Shown here in pieces: positions 59,863 to 64,000 of a stretch of 64,000 nt of DNA. The DNA lies in contig NZ_NTGA01000014.1 in the NCBI RefSeq assembly GCF_002289575.1, forward strand, positions 62,001 through 126,000. Reading direction: 5' to 3'. The translations under genes and the position numbers were made by a program. Position 1 is the first letter of the stretch, and every line of letters begins with the position of its first letter. A model generated the notes under the pieces. That model ran no database searches. It was not told the origin of the DNA and saw nothing but the letters and a program-made list of their open reading frames with translations. Source of the DNA: Dietzia natronolimnaea. GTDB lineage: Bacteria; Actinomycetota; Actinomycetes; Mycobacteriales; Mycobacteriaceae.

Positions 59863-61941
59863 TCAGAGGGTGGCCGCGAGCTCCACGCCCTGCTTGATGG
59901 CACGCTTGGCGTCCAGCTCTGCGGCCACGTCCGCGCCGCCGATCACGTGGACCCCGGGTCCGCGGTTCCCCGCACCCCGGGCTCGGGTCAGCTCGTCCGC
60001 GAGATCGCGCACCGACTCCTGGCCCGCGCACACCACGACAGTGTCCACGGGTACGAGCCGCGGCCTGCCGTCGCTGTCGACGATGTGCAGCCCGTCGTCG
60101 TCGATCTTCTCGTAGGTGACCCCGGTGTACTGGTTCACGCCGCCGGTCTTGAGTTCGGCGCGGTGGACCCAGCCGGTCGTCTTGCCCAGGCCCTTGCCGA
60201 TCGAGGTGGTCTTGCGCTGGAGCAGGTGCACCTCGTGCGCGGGCTCCTCCAGGACGGCGGTGCCCAGTCCCGAGCGTTCGACGGCCGGGTCCACCACACC
60301 CCAGTGACGCTTCCAGGCCTCTACGTCGGTGGAGTGACCGTGGGCTCGGCGGCCGTCGAGAGCCAGCCCGGGCCCGCCAGCGAGGAGGAACTCGGACACG
60401 TCCACACCGATCCCGCCGGCGCCGATCACCGCCACCCGACGCCCGGGCCTGCGGGCACCGGTGAGCAGCTCGGGGTAGGTCATGACCATCGGATGGTCGC
60501 CACCGGGGATCGTGATCTCCCGCGGGCGGACGCCGGTGGCCACCACGACGTGGTCGACGTCCCCCAGGTCCGCGGCGGCGACTCGTCGGCCCAGGTGGAC
60601 GGGGACCCCCAGAACGTCGAGGCGTCGGCTGAAGTATGCCAGGGACGCCGCGAACTCCTCCTTGCCCGGAACGCGCATGGCGTAACGGAACTGCCCGCCG
60701 ATCTCGTCCTCGGCCTCGAACACCTCCACGGACAGACCCCGCGTCGCGGCCGCCTCCGCGCAGGCCAGACCCGCGGGACCCGCGCCGACCACCGCCACCC
60801 GCCGGCGCGAGGGCGCCACGGTGAGCAGCAGTTCGGTCTCCCGGCCCGCGCGGGGGTTGACCAGGCACGACGCCCGCTTGTTGGCGAAGGTGTGGTCGAG
60901 ACACGCCTGGTTGCAGGCGATGCAGATGTTGATCTCGTCCGCCCGCCCCTCGGTGACCTTGGCCGCGAACGCCGGGTCCGCCAGCAGCGGCCGCGCCATC
61001 GAGACCAGGTCGGCCTGCCCGGTCGCGAGGATCTGCTCGGCCACGTCCGGGGTGTTGATGCGGTTGGAGGCGATCACCGGCACGCCGACGGTCTGCTTGA
61101 GCCGGGCCGCCAGATCGACGAACGCCGCGCGGGGCACCGAGGTGACGATGGTGGGGATGCGCGCCTCGTGCCATCCGATCCCGGTGTTGAACACGTCGGC
61201 GCCCGCGGCCTCGAGTCGCTGGGCGAGCTCTGCGGTCTCTTCCCAGGTCTGGCCGCCCTCGACCAGGTCCAGCACGCTGATGCGGTACTGGATGAGGAAG
61301 TCCGGTCCCACCTCGGCCCGGATCCGTCGGACGATCTCCTCGGGGAAGCGCATCCGCTTGCTCGCGGTGCCGCCCCAGGAGTCGGTGCGCTGGTTGGTGC
61401 GGGCGGCGAGGAACTGGTTGATCAGGTAGCCCTCGGAGCCCATGATCTCGACCCCTTCGTACCCCGCACGCCGCGCCAGTCGTGCGGCTCGCACCCAGTG
61501 GTCGATGGTGCGCTCGACGCCGCGGGAACTCAGGCCGCGCGCCGTGAACATGCTGATCGGGGACTTGGTGGACGAGGCCGAGCGGACGAACGGCTGGTAG
61601 CCGTACCGCCCTGCGTGCAGGAGCTGGAGCAGGATGTGCGAGCCCTCGGCGCGGACGGCATCGGTGAGCGCGCGGTGCTTGTCCGCCATCCGCCGACTGG
61701 CCATCATCGACCCGGCGGGGAGCAGCCAGCCCTCGATGTCGGGCGAGAACCCGCCGGTGACCATCATCGCGGCGCCGCCGCGGGCCCGCTCGACGAAGTA
61801 GGCCGTCAGTTCGGGCAGGTGCTTGCTCCGGTCCTCGAGCCCGGTGTGCATCGACCCCATGACCACGCGGTTGCGCAGCGTGAGAGGCCCGACGGCGAGG
61901 GGGCTGGTCAGATGCGGGTGACTGGAGCTCATGGGGCCCAT
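59863..61941 (-). CDS. fadH: NADPH-dependent 2,4-dienoyl-CoA reductase / OYE-family FadH
   Basis: About 692 aa. The N-terminal old-yellow-enzyme TIM barrel binds FMN (LLQLLHAGRYGY; RPLLADPAF). The [4Fe-4S] motif C-x2-C-x3-C-x11-C (CIACNQACLD ... C) is followed by FAD-binding VAVVGAGPAGLACAEAAA and an NADPH-binding VAVIGAGGIGVDVSEFL. This is the FadH architecture, reducing 2,4-dienoyl-CoA in unsaturated fatty-acid oxidation. ATG at 61941 has CAGGG upstream; ATG at 61932 (MSSSHPHLTSPL) is an equally good in-frame start. The promoter lies in a 28-bp palindrome immediately upstream. Confidence 0.9.
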   Translation of the reverse strand: MGPMSSSHPHLTSPLAVGPLTLRNRVVMGSMHTGLEDRSKHLPELTAYFVERARGGAAMMVTGGFSPDIEGWLLPAGSMMASRRMADKHRALTDAVRAEGSHILLQLLHAGRYGYQPFVRSASSTKSPISMFTARGLSSRGVERTIDHWVRAARLARRAGYEGVEIMGSEGYLINQFLAARTNQRTDSWGGTASKRMRFPEEIVRRIRAEVGPDFLIQYRISVLDLVEGGQTWEETAELAQRLEAAGADVFNTGIGWHEARIPTIVTSVPRAAFVDLAARLKQTVGVPVIASNRINTPDVAEQILATGQADLVSMARPLLADPAFAAKVTEGRADEINICIACNQACLDHTFANKRASCLVNPRAGRETELLLTVAPSRRRVAVVGAGPAGLACAEAAATRGLSVEVFEAEDEIGGQFRYAMRVPGKEEFAASLAYFSRRLDVLGVPVHLGRRVAAADLGDVDHVVVATGVRPREITIPGGDHPMVMTYPELLTGARRPGRRVAVIGAGGIGVDVSEFLLAGGPGLALDGRRAHGHSTDVEAWKRHWGVVDPAVERSGLGTAVLEEPAHEVHLLQRKTTSIGKGLGKTTGWVHRAELKTGGVNQYTGVTYEKIDDDGLHIVDSDGRPRLVPVDTVVVCAGQESVRDLADELTRARGAGNRGPGVHVIGGADVAAELDAKRAIKQGVELAATL

Positions 61942-61956
61942 TGTGCCCTGCCGGAG

Positions 61957-61984
61957 CACGACCTTACCCACGGGTAAGGTCGTG
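61957..61984. promoter_or_regulatory. 28-bp palindromic operator upstream of fadH
   Basis: CACGACCTTACCC (61957-61969) and its exact inverse GGGTAAGGTCGTG (61972-61984) are separated by AC. On the minus strand TAAGGT inside it can act as the fadH -10. TTACC-N4-GGTAA dyads are typical of TetR-family sites. Since it lies between fadH and the upstream baeRF gene it could also act as a hairpin terminator. Confidence 0.6.
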
Positions 61985-62014
61985 TCGCGCGGAAACCCGA
62001 ACGCGGCACCGCGA

Positions 62015-63121
62015 TCAGTAGCGCAGTATCGCGCCGACGGAATTCCCGTGCGGGAGTGCCTCGAGCACCACGAGCCGCCCGGACGTGGCGCAGGTGTGGC
62101 CCACGGCGTCGTCGAGGTCCCCCGGCTGATCCTCCGGTCGGCAGATCGCCCCGGTGAGGATCAGGGTCTCCACCCGACCCTCCGCGGCGGCGGCGACGAT
62201 CTCCCTCGGGTCACTGATCCCGAGGCCGGTCCCGAGCGCCTCGCCGAACCGCTCGGTCGCCGCGGCGGCGTCGGCGTTGAGGGCCGGCTGCACGAGCGGC
62301 CACGCCTTCTCCTTGAGCTCCGCACCGTCGAGATGATCGGGGTTCCCGGCCACCACCTGGTCGAGAAGGTGCGGGTAGGACAGCTCGCTCCTGAGCATCG
62401 GGTGATGCTCGGCCACCGCCGCCAGTACGAGTGGCCGGCGATCCGGCCCCGCGAGGAGCTCGTCGATCCCCGTGGCCACCTGGCGGAAGAACTTCTCGAG
62501 CATCACGCGGTCCACCTCACCCCCGGCGCCGTGTCCGTGGAAGGCGGCGGTGCCCCCGGCCGCCGCCTGGTGCTGGAGCTGGGGCTCGCGCTCGGTGCGA
62601 CCCTCCGCGTCCTCCATCGACGCCGGTGCGGTGCCGATGTCCCGCTCGTGAACCGACCCCCGGGTGGCCTCGAACAGTCGCACCGAGTTCTGGCTCAGGG
62701 CCAGGATCAGGAACTCGCCGTCGGCGATCGCGGCCGGGACCAGAGGACGGACGGCGAACGAGTCGGACACGTGGACCGTCTCCGGCATCTCGGTGTCCAC
62801 ACGGAAGACCCGCGCGATCCCCGGGGCGGCATAAAGGGCCAGGCCGTACGCCGTGTGCTGCCAGAAGGGGTCCTCGGTCCCCAGCTCCCGCAGCGGCGCG
62901 AGCAGCTCGGCGGCCTCCTCGGCCGGGGTGCCCCGGGTGACCAGCTCGGACTGCGCGCGGTCGAGCAGAGAGCGCAGCCTCATCGGCCCCTCCCGGGTCT
63001 CCGGCCCGCCGCGGTGGGTCGGCATGAAGACCGACACGGCGGGACCGGATGCGGTCCCGAGTGCCTGGAGATCGTCGGCGGTGATCGGATCGATGTTCCG
63101 GGTGCGTTGGATCGGCGTCAT
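62015..63121 (-). CDS. baeRF-type ribosome hibernation factor
   Basis: A 368-aa protein of the bacterial archaeo-eukaryotic release-factor-like (baeRF3) group. It has VSVFMPTHRGGPETREGP at the N-terminus, LRSLLDRAQSELV, then LILALSQNSVRLFEATRG and a central disordered loop containing HGHGAGG. The eRF1-like third domain (PLVLAAVAEHHPMLRSEL) follows. Such proteins are proposed to bind stalled or idle ribosomes; the loop is not the GGQ motif of true release factors. ATG at 63121 lies 7 nt after TACGGT (63134-63129), so the extra eight upstream codons are excluded. Confidence 0.82.
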   Translation of the reverse strand: MTPIQRTRNIDPITADDLQALGTASGPAVSVFMPTHRGGPETREGPMRLRSLLDRAQSELVTRGTPAEEAAELLAPLRELGTEDPFWQHTAYGLALYAAPGIARVFRVDTEMPETVHVSDSFAVRPLVPAAIADGEFLILALSQNSVRLFEATRGSVHERDIGTAPASMEDAEGRTEREPQLQHQAAAGGTAAFHGHGAGGEVDRVMLEKFFRQVATGIDELLAGPDRRPLVLAAVAEHHPMLRSELSYPHLLDQVVAGNPDHLDGAELKEKAWPLVQPALNADAAAATERFGEALGTGLGISDPREIVAAAAEGRVETLILTGAICRPEDQPGDLDDAVGHTCATSGRLVVLEALPHGNSVGAILRY

Positions 63122-63261
63122 GGTTCCGACCGTAACGCCGATCACGGTTCGGTGCCGGGGGTCGAGCCGATCGTTGCCGGTCGGAAATGTGTGGGCGCCT
63201 CCACCCCGGCGCCCACCCCGGCTTCACCCCCCGGCTCAACCCTGTCGCCCACTACAGGCGA

Positions 63262-63319
63262 TGTAACGGATGTGACTTATGAGACGAAAGATGCGTAAGT
63301 GAACTCACGGCAGTAGTCT
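63262..63319 (+). promoter_or_regulatory. Promoter region of the CAP-domain gene with a TGTAAC/TGTGAC direct repeat
   Basis: TGTAACGGA-TGTGACTTA (63262-63279) is a direct repeat with 9-bp period, of the general type bound by the actinobacterial regulator MtrA. TAGTCT at 63314-63319 can serve as -10, 61 nt before the start. Both are weak calls. Confidence 0.35.
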
Positions 63320-63380
63320 TGCCGTCAACGATCCCCGCCGGGCCCGGCTCCGGCCGCCGCCCGAGGAAAGGACAACCCAC

Positions 63381-63962
63381 GTGCGTCATCCCATCCGCTC
63401 CGCCGTCGTCGCCGGCGCTTCGGCCCTGCTGCTCGCCACCGGCGCGGGCACCGCGTCCGCCCAGGGATCCCTGGAGCTCGCCCTCCCGTTTCCCCTGGAC
63501 GTCCCCGGCCTGGCTTCGCTGATCCCGGGCGCGACCGCACCGGGGGCCGCGACGGTGGCCGCACAGGACGCTCCTCTCGTCGTGGTCCCGCCCGAGGTTG
63601 CCCGGAAGGCATTCGAGGGCAGCGTCGTCGCCGGGGTCAACGAGGCGCGCACCGCGGTCGGCGCCGAGCGTCTGGTCACCGATCCGGTTCTGTCCGTCGA
63701 GGCCGAGGTCCGCGCGGACCAGCTGGCCGCCGGCGACCCCACGACCGGCGACCTCCCGGTCCCCGAGAGCGGCGAGACCCGCGACCGCACCGTGTTGACT
63801 CTGCCCCCGGAAGCCACACCGCAGAACGTGCTCACCGCCATGGTCACCGACACGGGCATGCGCGAACGCATGCTGGACGGCGGATTCGCAAAGGTCGGGG
63901 TGGGCACCGCCACCGACGGGGACGGACGAATCCACGTAGTGCTGGACTTCGAACGGGGGTGA
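63381..63962 (+). CDS. Secreted CAP-domain (SCP-like) protein
   Basis: A 193-aa protein. The Sec signal peptide (AVVAGASALLLATGAGTASAQ) has an ASA-Q cleavage site near residue 28. A short linker and a CAP fold follow: VVAGVNEARTAVGAERLV with VTDPVLSVEAEVRADQLAAG, and GGFAKVGVGTATDGDGRIHV at the end. The canonical His/Glu pocket residues of CAP proteins are hard to identify and there are no cysteines. Function unknown; secreted CAP proteins occur in cell-wall or host-facing roles. GTG at 63381 follows AGGAAAGGA. The gene is complete just before the window end. Confidence 0.83.
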   Translation: MRHPIRSAVVAGASALLLATGAGTASAQGSLELALPFPLDVPGLASLIPGATAPGAATVAAQDAPLVVVPPEVARKAFEGSVVAGVNEARTAVGAERLVTDPVLSVEAEVRADQLAAGDPTTGDLPVPESGETRDRTVLTLPPEATPQNVLTAMVTDTGMRERMLDGGFAKVGVGTATDGDGRIHVVLDFERG

Positions 63963-64000
63963 CCGCGCCGGCGCACCGCCGGTTAACAGTGTGAAAATAC

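Noticed and set aside
59947-61977. 676-codon plus-strand frame opposite fadH
   Set aside because: Shadow of the FadH coding strand; no recognisable domain.
61957-61984. Terminator only, for the baeRF gene
   Set aside because: Possible, but a 2-nt loop makes the RNA hairpin poorer than the DNA dyad, and it sits exactly over the fadH promoter; operator preferred.

Overview
The window is very GC-rich actinobacterial chromosome with no phage, plasmid or IS signature. Gene content and order from about 0.9 to 29 kb follow, from memory, the Mycobacterium tuberculosis stretch Rv3647c-Rv3683: cspA, helicase, tad cluster, ssd, 6C RNA, HAD phosphatase, Fic-like, acs, ephE, marP, CoA-pyrophosphatase, thioredoxin-like, nth, crp, MBL, RidA, bagA/bagB, whiB4, ponA2, metallophosphoesterase. 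This points to the order Mycobacteriales. Two Mrp antiporter operons, a PRC-barrel protein in place of the mycobacterial dpp genes and the very high GC suggest Dietzia or a close relative. The genus is inference.

Layout. 0-1.7 kb: NRDE protein, a conserved hypothetical, cspA. 1.9-10.2 kb: MrfA/YprA-type helicase, a compact tad pilus cluster on the minus strand (ssd-tadA-tadB-tadC-flp-tadE-tadE-like), 6C small RNA and a HAD phosphatase. 10.2-10.7 kb: a gene-free, strongly structured spacer at the position of the mycobacterial RNAP-binding RNA Ms1/MTS2823. 10.7-16 kb: degenerate Fic protein, PRC-barrel protein, acetyl-CoA synthetase behind a perfect CRP/GlxR-type site, holin-like protein, EphE-like hydrolase. 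16.3-29.1 kb: MarP operon, CRP, MBL/RidA genes, BagA/BagB ATPases, WhiB4, PonA2, phosphoesterase, tRNA-Pro.

29.4-64 kb departs from mycobacterial order. It holds an acyl-CoA dehydrogenase/oxidase, a YhgE/Pip-like membrane protein, a canonical Mrp operon (mrpA-C-D-E-F-G), mgtE and, without a break, a second Mrp-like operon (F-G-B-C-D-D'-D''-E) with three antiporter-like subunits. Then come an F420-type LLM oxidoreductase with a kinase-like partner, furA-like/katA, a universal stress protein, secreted proteins, a SurA-like lipoprotein, an MFS exporter, FadH, a baeRF-type ribosome hibernation factor and a CAP-domain protein.

Themes. Ion and pH homeostasis dominates 33-48 kb, with about 15 kb of overlapping co-directional genes. 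Redox and stress defence recurs (whiB4, furA-katA, usp, marP, Nudix, nth). At least 14 starts sit 6-7 nt behind a TANNNT hexamer, the pattern of leaderless mRNAs, and this fixes several ambiguous starts. Four of the longer spacers between convergent genes share an architecture of periodic direct repeats plus an inverted copy. The least ordinary item is the second Mrp-like operon, whose third antiporter subunit lacks the membrane glutamate of the other two.
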